Origin: an uncultured Rhodospirillales bacterium
GTDB taxonomy: Bacteria; Pseudomonadota; Alphaproteobacteria; Reyranellales; Reyranellaceae
Reading direction: 5' to 3'
Length of the DNA: 37,233 nt
Assembly: GCA_902825855.1 (NCBI GenBank)
Contig: CADECW010000039.1
Span: 1 to 37,233, forward strand
The position numbers and the translations under genes are program-made. Below are positions 23,912-31,900 of this stretch, piece after piece. The notes under the pieces were generated by a model. It ran no database searches. It was not told the DNA's origin and saw nothing but the letters and a program-made list of their open reading frames with translations. Position 1 is the first letter of the stretch. The number at the start of each line of letters is the position of its first letter.

Positions 23912-24919
23912 ATGCGCAGGTTTAGTCAGTTGAGCTTGCTTGCAGCGGGGGCGGCGTTCGCCTGGGGGCTGTCGGCGGCACTCGTTCCGCAGGCCGAGGC
24001 GGCTGACCTTACGATCAAGCTCGGCTGGGCGAGCTCGGGGGGCGAGACGGACCCCTACGCCATCGGCGCCCGTGCCTTCAAGCAGGCGGTTGAGGCGGAG
24101 TCGAAGGGCCGGATCGAGGTGCAGCTTTTTCCCAACCGGGCGCTCGGCGATGAGAGGCCGCTGCTGGACGGCATGCGTCTCGGCACGGTCGATGCCGGGA
24201 TCATAACCAACGCGGTGGTCGCGCAGATCGAGCCGGCGTTCCAGATCAACGACATGCCGTTCCTCTACTCCAACGAGGCGCAGGCGCAGAAGATCCTGGA
24301 CGGCTCGGTCGGCGACAAGCTCCGCAAGAAGCTGGAAACGAAGGGTGTCGTCCTGCTCGGCTACATGGAGGGCGGCTTTCGCGCCATGATCAACAACGTC
24401 CGGCCGGTGTCGACGCCCGCGGACGTGAAGGGCGTGAAATACCGGGTCATGCAGAACCCGGTCTATATCTCGATGTTCTCCTCGCTCGGCGGCAACGCGG
24501 TGCCCATGGCGTGGGCTGAGACGTTCACGGCCGTGCAGCAGGGCGCTATCGATGGACTCGAGATACCGCCGACGGTCATCGACCAGAACAAGCTCTTCGA
24601 GGTCACGAAATACCTGTCGCTGACCAACCACACCTATTCGGTGATCGACCTGCTGATGTCGAAGCGCGTCTTCGACAAGCAGCCGGACGACCTGAAGAAG
24701 GCGATCGTCAAGGCCGCCGCGGAAGCGACGAAGCAGCAGCGCGCGGCATCGCTGGCGGCGTCCCAGAGCGTGATCTCGACGCTCGAGAGCAAGGGAATGA
24801 AGGTCAACAAGGTGGCCGAAATCGCTCCCTTCCGCGAGTCGGTGAAGCCGGTCTATGAACAGTTCAAGACGTCGATCGGACCGGACATCATGGAAGAGGT
24901 GCTCACGGCGGTTAAATAG
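23912..24919 (+). CDS. dctP: TRAP transporter solute-binding protein (DctP family)
   Basis: A 335-residue periplasmic binding protein. A signal peptide spans about residues 1-28, cleaved near AEA-AD. The mature protein has the DctP fold with GRIEVQLFPNRALGDERPLLDGM, then NDMPFLYSN and VKGVKYRVMQNPVY, which includes the Arg that usually clamps the ligand carboxylate. NAVPMAWAETFTAVQQGAIDG is the typical hinge segment. It should bind a carboxylic acid and deliver it to the DctQ/DctM pair. The ATG at 23912 follows a GGGAGG site; an upstream in-frame ATG at 23885 has none. It is the first gene of a three-gene operon, three bases before dctQ. Confidence 0.93.
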   Translation: MRRFSQLSLLAAGAAFAWGLSAALVPQAEAADLTIKLGWASSGGETDPYAIGARAFKQAVEAESKGRIEVQLFPNRALGDERPLLDGMRLGTVDAGIITNAVVAQIEPAFQINDMPFLYSNEAQAQKILDGSVGDKLRKKLETKGVVLLGYMEGGFRAMINNVRPVSTPADVKGVKYRVMQNPVYISMFSSLGGNAVPMAWAETFTAVQQGAIDGLEIPPTVIDQNKLFEVTKYLSLTNHTYSVIDLLMSKRVFDKQPDDLKKAIVKAAAEATKQQRAASLAASQSVISTLESKGMKVNKVAEIAPFRESVKPVYEQFKTSIGPDIMEEVLTAVK

Positions 24920-24922
24920 GCG

Positions 24923-25456
24923 ATGGCGACGGAGTCCGCGGACGGATCGGCGATCGAGGGTATCCGGCGCATCGTCCGCGCCGTCGCCTGGCTGCTGCGG
25001 GCTAGCCTGATCGCCGCCGCGGCGGTGATGCTGGCCTGCATCGCGATCCAGGTTGTCATGCGCTACGTGTTCGGAAAGACCCCCTCCTGGTCCGAGGAGG
25101 TGGCGATCCTGATGTTCGCCTGGACCACGCTTGGCGGCCTGGCGCTCGGCATCCACGAAGGCTTCCATGTCCGCTTGACGCTGGCGCTGGATCCGCTTCC
25201 CGACGCGGGGCGCGTCTGGGCGGAGCGCGGCATCGACCTGATCGCGGCCGTGTTCGGCGCCTTCCTCGTCTGGTCCGGGCTTCGCTTTGTCGAGTTCACG
25301 CAAGGGTCCGTGTCGGCGGCTATCGCCTATCCCGTGGAAATCCTGAACGGCATGGCCCCGCTCGCCGGCACGCTGGTCTGCCTCTTCGCCGTCGCGCGCG
25401 TGGTGGCGGGCGCGACGACGGGCACCGGACAAGCTGAGGCGTCACCTCCGTCATGA
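24923..25456 (+). CDS. dctQ: TRAP transporter small permease (DctQ family)
   Basis: A 177-residue integral membrane protein with four predicted helices (about 22-48, 58-80, 98-122, 138-160). The family motif region VVMRYVFGKTPSWSEEVAILMFAWTT is clear; the Trp-Ser-Glu-Glu segment after helix 1 is diagnostic. DctQ partners the large permease in sodium-driven import of acids caught by DctP. It starts three bases after the dctP stop and its own stop overlaps the next start (ATGA), so the three are translationally coupled. Confidence 0.92.
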   Translation: MATESADGSAIEGIRRIVRAVAWLLRASLIAAAAVMLACIAIQVVMRYVFGKTPSWSEEVAILMFAWTTLGGLALGIHEGFHVRLTLALDPLPDAGRVWAERGIDLIAAVFGAFLVWSGLRFVEFTQGSVSAAIAYPVEILNGMAPLAGTLVCLFAVARVVAGATTGTGQAEASPPS

Positions 25457-26724
25457 GCGTCAGTGCGATCGTGCTGGTGGCCGCCTTCGTCGGGCTGGCC
25501 GCGATCAGCGTGCCCTTCGCCATCGCCATCGGCCTCGCCACGATGGCCGTGGTGTTGGTGGCGGACATGGAGCCGGCCTTCTTCGCGCAACAGATCGTCG
25601 CCGGCTCGCAGTCCTTCAGCCTTCTCGCGATCCCGCTGTTCATGCTGGCCGGCGAGCTGATGACGGCAGGCGGTCTTTCCGGCCGCCTCGTCCACGCGGC
25701 CGGCGTGCTGGTGCGGCACCGTACGGGCGGTCTTGCCATGGTGACGGTGATCGCGTCGACCGTTTTCTCCGCCATCTCAGGCTCGGCGCCGGCGACCACG
25801 GCGGCGATGGGGTCGATCATGATCCCGGCCATGACCCGCGCCGGCTATGACAAGGCCTTTGCCGCCGCTCTCGCGGTCAGCTCGGGCGTGCTGGGGCCGC
25901 TGATCCCGCCGTCGATCGCCTTCGTCATCTGGGGCGTCATCGCCGAGCAGTCGATCGGGCGGCTGTTCCTGTCGGGCGTAGTGCCCGGCCTCGCGATCGC
26001 CGCCGGCCTCCTGGTCGTCTGCTATGTGCATGCGCGCCGACACAAGGTGCCGCTGGAGGAGCCTGCCTCCTGGCGCGAGACCGGCCAGGCATTCTGGGAT
26101 GCGAAGTGGGCACTGATGTCGCCGGTCATCGTGTTGGGCGGCATCTATGGTGGGGTCTTCACCCCGACCGAGGCGGCAGGTGTGAGCTGCGTATATGCCA
26201 TTCTGGTGGGCCTCCTGGTGGAGCGGCAGCTTACGCTGCGGGGGCTGCCCGACCTCTTTATCCGCGCGGTAAGGACGTCGGCCATGGTGACGGCCATCGT
26301 CGCCGTGTCGACCGGCTTCGGTGTCCTGGTGGCGCAGGACCAGATAGCGGTGAAGTTCGCAGAATGGCTCGCCGCGGGCGTCGACCAGCGCTGGATTGCC
26401 CTGGCCGGCCTCAACATCGTCTTCTTCCTGATCGCCGCCGTGATGGATGAGATCGCCATCATGGTGATATTCGGCCCAATGCTGATAGCCATCGCCAGCC
26501 GCTTCGGGGTCGATCCGGTCCACTTCGGCGCGATCATCGTCACCAACGTTGCCATCGGCATGGCGGCGCCGCCGATCGGCTACTGCCTCTTCATCGGCAT
26601 GGCGATCAGCGGCCTCAGCCTGGGGGCGGTGGCACGTAGGATATGGCCCATGATTCTGGTGATGCTGATCGTACTGTTCCTGACGACCTATGTGCCTCAG
26701 TTCGCGCTTTTCCTGGCCGGGTGA
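25453..26724 (+). CDS. dctM: TRAP transporter large permease (DctM family)
   Basis: A 423-residue, about 12-helix membrane protein that forms the transport channel of the TRAP system. Family hallmarks are SLLAIPLFMLAGELMTAGGLSGRLV (about 57-80), the SGSAPATTAAMGSIMIP motif (about 113-129), LGPLIPPSIAFVIWG, and a second half with GVFTPTEAAGVS and AAPPIGYCLFIGM. Length is normal. The ATG overlaps the dctQ stop by four bases. It completes a full DctP-Q-M set; the substrate is probably an organic acid related to the divergent maleate-isomerase-like enzyme (inference). Confidence 0.94.
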   Translation: MSVSAIVLVAAFVGLAAISVPFAIAIGLATMAVVLVADMEPAFFAQQIVAGSQSFSLLAIPLFMLAGELMTAGGLSGRLVHAAGVLVRHRTGGLAMVTVIASTVFSAISGSAPATTAAMGSIMIPAMTRAGYDKAFAAALAVSSGVLGPLIPPSIAFVIWGVIAEQSIGRLFLSGVVPGLAIAAGLLVVCYVHARRHKVPLEEPASWRETGQAFWDAKWALMSPVIVLGGIYGGVFTPTEAAGVSCVYAILVGLLVERQLTLRGLPDLFIRAVRTSAMVTAIVAVSTGFGVLVAQDQIAVKFAEWLAAGVDQRWIALAGLNIVFFLIAAVMDEIAIMVIFGPMLIAIASRFGVDPVHFGAIIVTNVAIGMAAPPIGYCLFIGMAISGLSLGAVARRIWPMILVMLIVLFLTTYVPQFALFLAG

Positions 26725-26840
26725 GGCATTATTACGCCGCTCATGGAGACGATGATGGGGACTTGGCCGTGATTGGCGTAGGCGAGCGTAAGAGCCTTCA
26801 GACTGACCGCGTTTAAGGATCGCATGGTCAGCTCTGTCAG

Positions 26841-27053
26841 ATGGCCACGTTGCAGGAGGACTTCAGGGCAGTGGATGCAACATATGGTGATGACGTTCTC
26901 GCTCTCGTTATCGCAGTGGGATTTCTTTCCAAGCTGGTCTCAAACCAGAAGGTCGAACGCCACCTATCGCAGCACCACGCGGAGATACTGGGTCAGTTTC
27001 GGTCCATTATCTCGGCAGCGTCTCTAGATAGCGAAAGTGCCGCCGCTGCGTAG
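26841..27053 (+). pseudogene. C-terminal remnant of a RepB/ParB-type plasmid partitioning protein
   Basis: This 70-codon frame reads MATLQEDFRAVDATYGDDVL, then VIAVGFLSKLVSN, VERHLSQHHAEILGQFRSI and AASLDSES. This matches, from memory, the C-terminal domain of RepB-family partitioning proteins. A short preceding stretch in another frame (FKDRMVSSVR) looks like the adjoining part, so a frameshift is likely near 26840. The DNA-binding and central parts are missing from the window. I read it as a relic of a repABC-type or phage/ICE partition gene. It lies in the 500-base gap between the TRAP operon and the Bug-type receptor; nothing else was recognised in that gap. Confidence 0.6.
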
Positions 27054-27223
27054 GAACCGTGTTGATTGCCAAGAGAGCCGTAGCTGCCAATGCTCTCGGA
27101 TTGCTTTCGACACGAAACGCGACTTCGCCTGTCGAACCATTGTCTCTTGACTGTCCGTTGCCGCTCTTCGCATTTGGAATGATACTTGCCTTACTGGGAC
27201 GGCACTCCGATTCGGGAGGAGAC

Positions 27224-28234
27224 ATGAACCACGGCATCAGATCCGGCTATCCAAACAGGTTTGGCCGACGCATGGTCTTGTTGGGGGGCACTGCAATCGT
27301 TCTGCCGTCGAGCGCAGCCAGAGTGGCCAATGCGCAGGACACCTATCCTGACAAGCCTGTGCGTGTAACCGTATCGTACGGGCCAGGCGGCGCGATCGAC
27401 GTGATCGCCCGTATTCTCGCCGAGCACATGACTAGTACGCTCGGCAAGCCGGTACTGGTCGACAACAAGCCAGGCGCAGGTTCGACGATTGCGGCCGAAG
27501 CGATCGCCCGGTCTGCGCCGGACGGCTACAGCGTGCTGGTTACCGGGATGGCGCATTCGGTGATCCCGGAACTCTTCCCGCAGGTGACGTTCGATCCTAT
27601 CAAGTCGTTCCAACCGATCAGCCATCTTGGCATCATGCCGTTCGTGCTCGCAGTACACCCTTCGGTGCCGGCCACCGACTTCGCGAGCTTCATCACCTAC
27701 ATGAAGGCCAATCCCAACACCATCAACTGCGGTTCAGCGGGACCGGGAAGCTCGGCCGACCTCGGCCAGATGCTGCTGGCCAAACGGACCGGCATTGAGT
27801 TCGTGCGCGTGCCGTATCGCTCGACGCCGGCGGCTATGAACGATCTCGTCGCGGGCCGCGTCGGGTTCATGATGGACTCGCAGAACGTGCTGGTTCCGCA
27901 TGTGAAAGGCGGCGCCTTGAAGGCGTTTGCAGTCTCGTCACTTGAGCGCTCGCGACTTCTACCGGACGTGCCGACGCTGGACGAGCTTGGGCTCAACGGC
28001 TTCGAGGCCGGCAGCTGGCAAGCCATGCTGGCTCCCGCCAATACCCCGCGCCCCATCGTCGCCAAGCTCTCGGCGTCAATCGAGGCGGCTGTGACCGATC
28101 CTGCCATCCGTAGCCGCTACATCGAGCTCGGCTACCAGTTGCCGCGCAAAGTGGGGCCGGAAGCGCTGGCCGAGTTCCTCGCCATCGAAGCTGCCAAGTG
28201 GGGGCCGTTGGCCAAGGCGACAGGCACCGGTTGA
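27224..28234 (+). CDS. Bug-family (tripartite tricarboxylate transporter) substrate-binding protein
   Basis: A 336-residue periplasmic receptor of the Bug/TctC family. The signal has a twin-arginine-like segment (FGRRMVLLGG) and probable cleavage near ANA-QD at about 38. The mature part has the family signatures YPDKPVRVTVSYGPGGAIDV, VDNKPGAGSTIAAEAIARSAPDGY, INCGSAGPGSSADL and VPYRSTPAAMNDLVAGRVGFMMD. It should bind a carboxylate ligand. No TctA/TctB membrane genes are nearby, which is common for Bug receptors in proteobacteria. A GGGAGGA site four bases upstream fixes the ATG at 27224. The start of the dioxygenase follows within 25 bases, so this receptor heads a catabolic operon. Confidence 0.92.
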   Translation: MNHGIRSGYPNRFGRRMVLLGGTAIVLPSSAARVANAQDTYPDKPVRVTVSYGPGGAIDVIARILAEHMTSTLGKPVLVDNKPGAGSTIAAEAIARSAPDGYSVLVTGMAHSVIPELFPQVTFDPIKSFQPISHLGIMPFVLAVHPSVPATDFASFITYMKANPNTINCGSAGPGSSADLGQMLLAKRTGIEFVRVPYRSTPAAMNDLVAGRVGFMMDSQNVLVPHVKGGALKAFAVSSLERSRLLPDVPTLDELGLNGFEAGSWQAMLAPANTPRPIVAKLSASIEAAVTDPAIRSRYIELGYQLPRKVGPEALAEFLAIEAAKWGPLAKATGTG

Positions 28235-28258
28235 TTCGTTGCAAGGAGCGCCAAGCAC

Positions 28259-29095
28259 GTGAGCAAGCTCAGCCCCGCACAGGTCGATGCTTACCGGCGT
28301 GACGGCTACTACGCGCCAGTGGACGTGTTTGGCGCCGACGAAGCACAACGTTGGCGTGCCGACCTCGAGTCGTTCGAGGCGACGCTGCCTCCCGGTCCGG
28401 TGTCTGCAGGAAACCGACGCAAGCTCCATGTCCGCTGCCCTTGGGCGCGCGATCTCGTGAGCGATCCGCGCCTGCTCGACGTTATGGAATCGATCCTCGG
28501 TCCCGACATACTGGTCTTCACCAGCACTTTCTTTATCAAAGAGCCGAAGACCGATGCCATCACGGCTTGGCATCAGGACGCAACGTACTTCGGGCTCCAG
28601 CCCTACGAGCATGTCACCGCCTGGGTCGCTTTGTCAGACGCCTCGATCGAGGCGGGCTGCATGGAGTTCGTTCCCGGCAGCCATCGCTGGGGCCAGCTCG
28701 AACATGGCCGCGATGCGCTTGCCGGCACGATCAACGCCGGTGCCCGCTCGATTAGCCAGTCGTTCGATACATCGGCCGCGGTCTTCGCCCCAGTGAAGAT
28801 CGGTCAGGTCTCGCTGCATCACACCTTGATAGCGCACAACTCGCCGCCCAACTGCAGCAACGATCGGCGCATCGGCTTCGGCATCAGCTACATCCCGACC
28901 TATTGCCGCCATAGCGGCAGCAAGCGTATGTCGGCGACGCTGGTTCGCGGCGTCGACCGCTTCGGCCACTTCGATCTTGAAGACGATCCCAGGACGATGA
29001 GCGCTGCGGCGCAGGCCGAAGCGCACGACCAGGCCTATACGCGCTATCGTGAATGTCATGCGGAGCAGGCGGCACGGTATGGTGTCGTCAACTGA
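28259..29095 (+). CDS. Phytanoyl-CoA dioxygenase (PhyH) family Fe(II)/2-oxoglutarate oxygenase
   Basis: A 278-residue cytoplasmic non-haem iron oxygenase. The iron facial triad is His105-x-Asp107 in AWHQDATYF and a distal His193 in HTLIAHNSPPNCSNDRR, where Arg203/204 would bind 2-oxoglutarate. The spacing His188-xxxx-His193 and the N-S pair resemble PhyH. GCMEFVPGSHRWGQLEHG is the usual mid-protein segment. It should hydroxylate a small organic substrate, coupled to 2-oxoglutarate decarboxylation. It uses a GTG start with AAGGAG ten bases upstream. It sits between the Bug receptor and an SDR whose ATG is one base beyond its stop, so operonic coupling is strong. Confidence 0.92.
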   Translation: MSKLSPAQVDAYRRDGYYAPVDVFGADEAQRWRADLESFEATLPPGPVSAGNRRKLHVRCPWARDLVSDPRLLDVMESILGPDILVFTSTFFIKEPKTDAITAWHQDATYFGLQPYEHVTAWVALSDASIEAGCMEFVPGSHRWGQLEHGRDALAGTINAGARSISQSFDTSAAVFAPVKIGQVSLHHTLIAHNSPPNCSNDRRIGFGISYIPTYCRHSGSKRMSATLVRGVDRFGHFDLEDDPRTMSAAAQAEAHDQAYTRYRECHAEQAARYGVVN

Positions 29096-29096
29096 C

Positions 29097-29861
29097 ATGA
29101 ATCCGCTCGGGAGCAAGGTCGCGATCGTGACTGGCGTCTCATCGCCCGTGGGAATCGGCGCCGCTGTTGCGCGCCGGCTGGCGGGTGCCGGCGTGCGCCT
29201 GGTGCTGGTCGCGGATGTCTCGCCTGGGGCGATCGCGCGGGAATGCGCGGGCCTTCTTGGCAATGCCGAATCGGTCGTTCCGGTCACGGTCGATCTCGGC
29301 GATCCATCGGCCGTCACCGCAATGGTCACCGAGGCGGAGCAACGATTCGGCCGCATCGACATGTTGGTCAACAATGCCGCTGTCCGCATCAACCGCCCCT
29401 TCGGGGAGTTCACGATTTCCGAGTTCGACACCGCCGTTGCGATCAACCTCAGGGCCCCGTTCCTGGCAAGCCAGGCCGTGCTGCCGTCGATGCGCAAGCA
29501 GGGCGGCGGCCGCATCGTACACGTCGCGAGCCAGCTGGGCTCCGTCGCCTACCACACGCGCACGATCTACGGCATGACCAAGGCCGCACTGATCCATCTC
29601 ACCAAGTCAATGGCGCTCGAACTCGCGCGCGACAACATCCAGGTCAACGCTGTGTCGCCGGGGCCAATTGCCACCCAGCCCACGCTCGATCGCGTCAAGA
29701 ACGATCCAGAAGAAGCGTCCCGTCGGCTGGAGTACGTTCCGATGGGCCGGTATGGCCGGCCAGAGGAGATAGGGGAGGTCGTGCATTGGCTTCTCACCAC
29801 GGACGCCTCGTTCCTGACTGGTCACGATCTTATCGTAGACGGCGGCTACACCATCCACTAG
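29097..29861 (+). CDS. Short-chain dehydrogenase/reductase (SDR)
   Basis: A 254-residue classical SDR. The NAD(P) loop reads TGVSSPVGIG, two residues longer than the usual TGxxxGIG. NNAAVRINRPF marks the cofactor-binding strand. The catalytic set is Ser in HVASQLGS and Tyr-x-x-x-Lys in IYGMTKAALIHLTKSMA. VNAVSPGPIAT and the C-terminal FLTGHDLIVDGGY are typical. Asp in VLVADVSP near residue 39 favours NAD. It would oxidise the alcohol made by the upstream oxygenase (inference). The start is uncertain: ATG 29097 lies one base after the previous stop, while ATG 29079 in the same frame overlaps that gene; neither has a strong ribosome site. Confidence 0.92.
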   Translation: MNPLGSKVAIVTGVSSPVGIGAAVARRLAGAGVRLVLVADVSPGAIARECAGLLGNAESVVPVTVDLGDPSAVTAMVTEAEQRFGRIDMLVNNAAVRINRPFGEFTISEFDTAVAINLRAPFLASQAVLPSMRKQGGGRIVHVASQLGSVAYHTRTIYGMTKAALIHLTKSMALELARDNIQVNAVSPGPIATQPTLDRVKNDPEEASRRLEYVPMGRYGRPEEIGEVVHWLLTTDASFLTGHDLIVDGGYTIH

Positions 29862-29870
29862 GCCGCAACT

Positions 29871-31229
29871 ATGGATCGTCCTGAGTACCTGAAGAAGTTG
29901 GCTGCTTTCTGTGGCGAGGCATCGCTCGACACCCTCGGCGCGGAGGTCATCGAACGCGTTCGCTGGATCATCGCCGACAGCATCCCGGTGATCGCGGCAG
30001 GTATGCAAATGCCGGAGATGAAGGCACTCGTCGAGACGCATCTTAAGGAGGCTACGTCCGGGGCCGCGTGCGTTTTTGGTGCAGGCCGCAAGGCCCTGCC
30101 AATCGACGCCGCGCTGCTCAACGGCACCGCCGGCACCTGGCTTGAGCTTGACGAGGGCAATCTCTTCGCCAAGGGACACCCCGGCATCCAGGTCGTTCCG
30201 GCTGCCGTCGCCGTCGCTCAGGAACTAGGGGCGACGGGCGCTGATCTGCTGCTCGCCGTAGCCCTTGGCTACGAAGTATCGTCGCGTATCCACCGTGCTG
30301 CCGACGTGAAGATCGCCGTGCATCCCCATGGTACCTATGGGGTGATCGGCGCTGCTCTCGCAGTCGGCAAACTCAAGGGCTTCGATGCGGCCCGCATGCT
30401 GGAGCTCATTAACGTGTCGGCGACAATGGGTATGACGACCAGTCGTCAGACCCTCCTCGATGGCGCAACCGTTCGCAACATCTACACTGGTCACTCCGGC
30501 TATATGGGCACGATGGCGGCCCGGCTTGTAGAATGCGGCTTCACTGGCGAGGTCGACAGTATCTCGGCGATCTACGGCAGGATACTGTCCGAGACTTTTG
30601 ATCCTGCGCGCGTCGTGCGTGACTTGGGCTCGGAGTGGCTGGTTACCCAAAGCTATTTCAAACTTCACCCGACGGGCCGCTACGTCCACTCGGTGATTGA
30701 TGCGCTCGAAGATCTTCTGGCAAAAGTCCCTGGGGGCCGCCTCGATCCATTGGAAATCGACCGCCTGGACGTTGACGCCTACATGCTCGCGGCCATGCTG
30801 CAGGAAAAGAGCGTGCAGACGAGTTTCGGCGCGCGTTTTTCGGTGCCTTTCGCGCTTGCCAGCATCATCGTTCATGGCCGCTCGAGCCTAGCAAGCTTCG
30901 ACGATAGCGCCGTTGCAAACCCGTCGGTCCAGGCACTCGCCAAGCGCGTCGAACTCAAGGAGGATAAGTCTTTCACGGCGCGCTATCCAGCCGAGCAGCC
31001 CGTTACCATTCGCGCCGTCATGCGCGACGGCAGCACCCATGAAGGGCATTGTGTAGTCACTAAGGGAGAGCCTGCTCGACCTCACACTGCTGCGGATCTC
31101 GGCCGAAAGTTCTTCGAACTGGGTGAAATGGTCTGGGACAAGCCGACGACGCAGACCCTATTCGACGGACTAATGAAGCTGGAGAAGATCGAGAACTTCC
31201 AGAGGTTCATGGGCAAGCTTTCACTCTAG
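29871..31229 (+). CDS. MmgE/PrpD family protein (2-methylcitrate dehydratase fold)
   Basis: A 452-residue enzyme of the MmgE/PrpD family, which includes 2-methylcitrate dehydratase, iminodisuccinate epimerase and cis-aconitate decarboxylase. Matching segments are LLNGTAGTWLELDEGN followed by GHPGIQVVPAAVAVAQ, ALGYEVSSRIHRA, HPHGTYGVIGAALAVGKL, NIYTGHSGYMGTMAARL and SYFKLHPTGRYVHSVIDAL. Length is normal. It should dehydrate, epimerise or decarboxylate a carboxylic acid; which one cannot be read from the sequence. It starts nine bases after the SDR stop and is part of the five-gene catabolic run. Prp-cluster partners (methylcitrate synthase, PrpB) are absent, so propionate breakdown is unlikely. 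Confidence 0.92.
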   Translation: MDRPEYLKKLAAFCGEASLDTLGAEVIERVRWIIADSIPVIAAGMQMPEMKALVETHLKEATSGAACVFGAGRKALPIDAALLNGTAGTWLELDEGNLFAKGHPGIQVVPAAVAVAQELGATGADLLLAVALGYEVSSRIHRAADVKIAVHPHGTYGVIGAALAVGKLKGFDAARMLELINVSATMGMTTSRQTLLDGATVRNIYTGHSGYMGTMAARLVECGFTGEVDSISAIYGRILSETFDPARVVRDLGSEWLVTQSYFKLHPTGRYVHSVIDALEDLLAKVPGGRLDPLEIDRLDVDAYMLAAMLQEKSVQTSFGARFSVPFALASIIVHGRSSLASFDDSAVANPSVQALAKRVELKEDKSFTARYPAEQPVTIRAVMRDGSTHEGHCVVTKGEPARPHTAADLGRKFFELGEMVWDKPTTQTLFDGLMKLEKIENFQRFMGKLSL

Positions 31230-31257
31230 AGTCGCTTCCTCGTTCGGAGAAATCATC

Positions 31258-31548
31258 ATGAAAATTCGATTGATCGTCTCAATCAATGCGGTCTCTGGCA
31301 AAGGGGCGGAACTTGCTCAGGTCTTCCGTCAGCGCTGCGCCGACGTCGCGAAGGAGCCCGGCTGCGAACAGTTCGAGGTATTTCAGAGTGTGGTGAATCC
31401 CGACAAACTCGCGCTGCTGGAATTGTGGTCCGACCAGGCCGCGCTCGATGTCCACGCCAAGGTCAATCTTACCCGTGCACCGATGCCGGCAGGACTGCGG
31501 GCTGAAGGCAGTTCGCGTGAGGACTACCAATACAACCTGACCCGCTGA
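31258..31548 (+). CDS. Antibiotic biosynthesis monooxygenase (ABM) domain protein
   Basis: A 96-residue ferredoxin-like alpha/beta protein of the ABM family. The pattern is strand IRLIVSINAV, helix GKGAELAQVFRQRCADV, strand CEQFEVFQSVVNPDKLALLELWSD and helix AALDVHAKVN. The family includes quinol monooxygenases and small heme-degrading enzymes, mostly dimeric. It closes the catabolic run 28 bases after the MmgE/PrpD gene. The start has a CGGAG site about nine bases upstream. Its stop lies inside three tandem copies of an eight-base repeat. Confidence 0.88.
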   Translation: MKIRLIVSINAVSGKGAELAQVFRQRCADVAKEPGCEQFEVFQSVVNPDKLALLELWSDQAALDVHAKVNLTRAPMPAGLRAEGSSREDYQYNLTR

Positions 31549-31560
31549 CCCGCTGACCCG
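31537..31560 (+). repeat. Three tandem copies of CTGACCCG across a stop codon
   Basis: The octamer CTGACCCG occurs three times head to tail at 31537-31544, 31545-31552 and 31553-31560. The stop codon of the ABM gene (31546-31548) lies in the second copy. Slippage by one unit would move or restore a stop, because the period is not a multiple of three. Confidence 0.8.
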
Positions 31561-31900
31561 GCGGAAGCAGCTGCCAGAGTATTGCCAGCTAAGACGCTCC
31601 GCCGTCGAGATGAGTTCGCTTCTGGCCCATCGCGCCAGTTCGGCGTTGAAGGCCACCGGGGCAGTCTGGAGTCACGTCATGCATGGATCGTGGACGTACC
31701 GAGGCTATCCGTCGCGTTTTCGATGCGGATCCAGCCGAACTTCTGCTGCTGTCGCGCCGCATCGGCATTCACTCCGTCGATTGCAAGGGTCTTTTGGCAT
31801 CTCCCCGATTGCTCAGGTCAACGGTCTGTGATGCAATGCCCGCAAAGCATAGAAAGCGGTGCCGGCTTCAAGGACGACCGCGAACCTTAGGAGGACGTCA
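31549..31900 (+). other. Intergenic stretch before the ABC operon
   Basis: About 352 bases. It should contain the promoter of the ABC importer operon. A frame at 31683-31904 gives some protein-like text (TEAIRRVFDADPAELLLLSRR) but has no ribosome site and runs into the next gene. I see no clear operator palindrome or terminator. Confidence 0.4.

Noticed and set aside
23705..25432. 575-codon minus-strand frame over the TRAP genes
   Set aside because: DctP and DctQ are unambiguous on the plus strand; this is a shadow.
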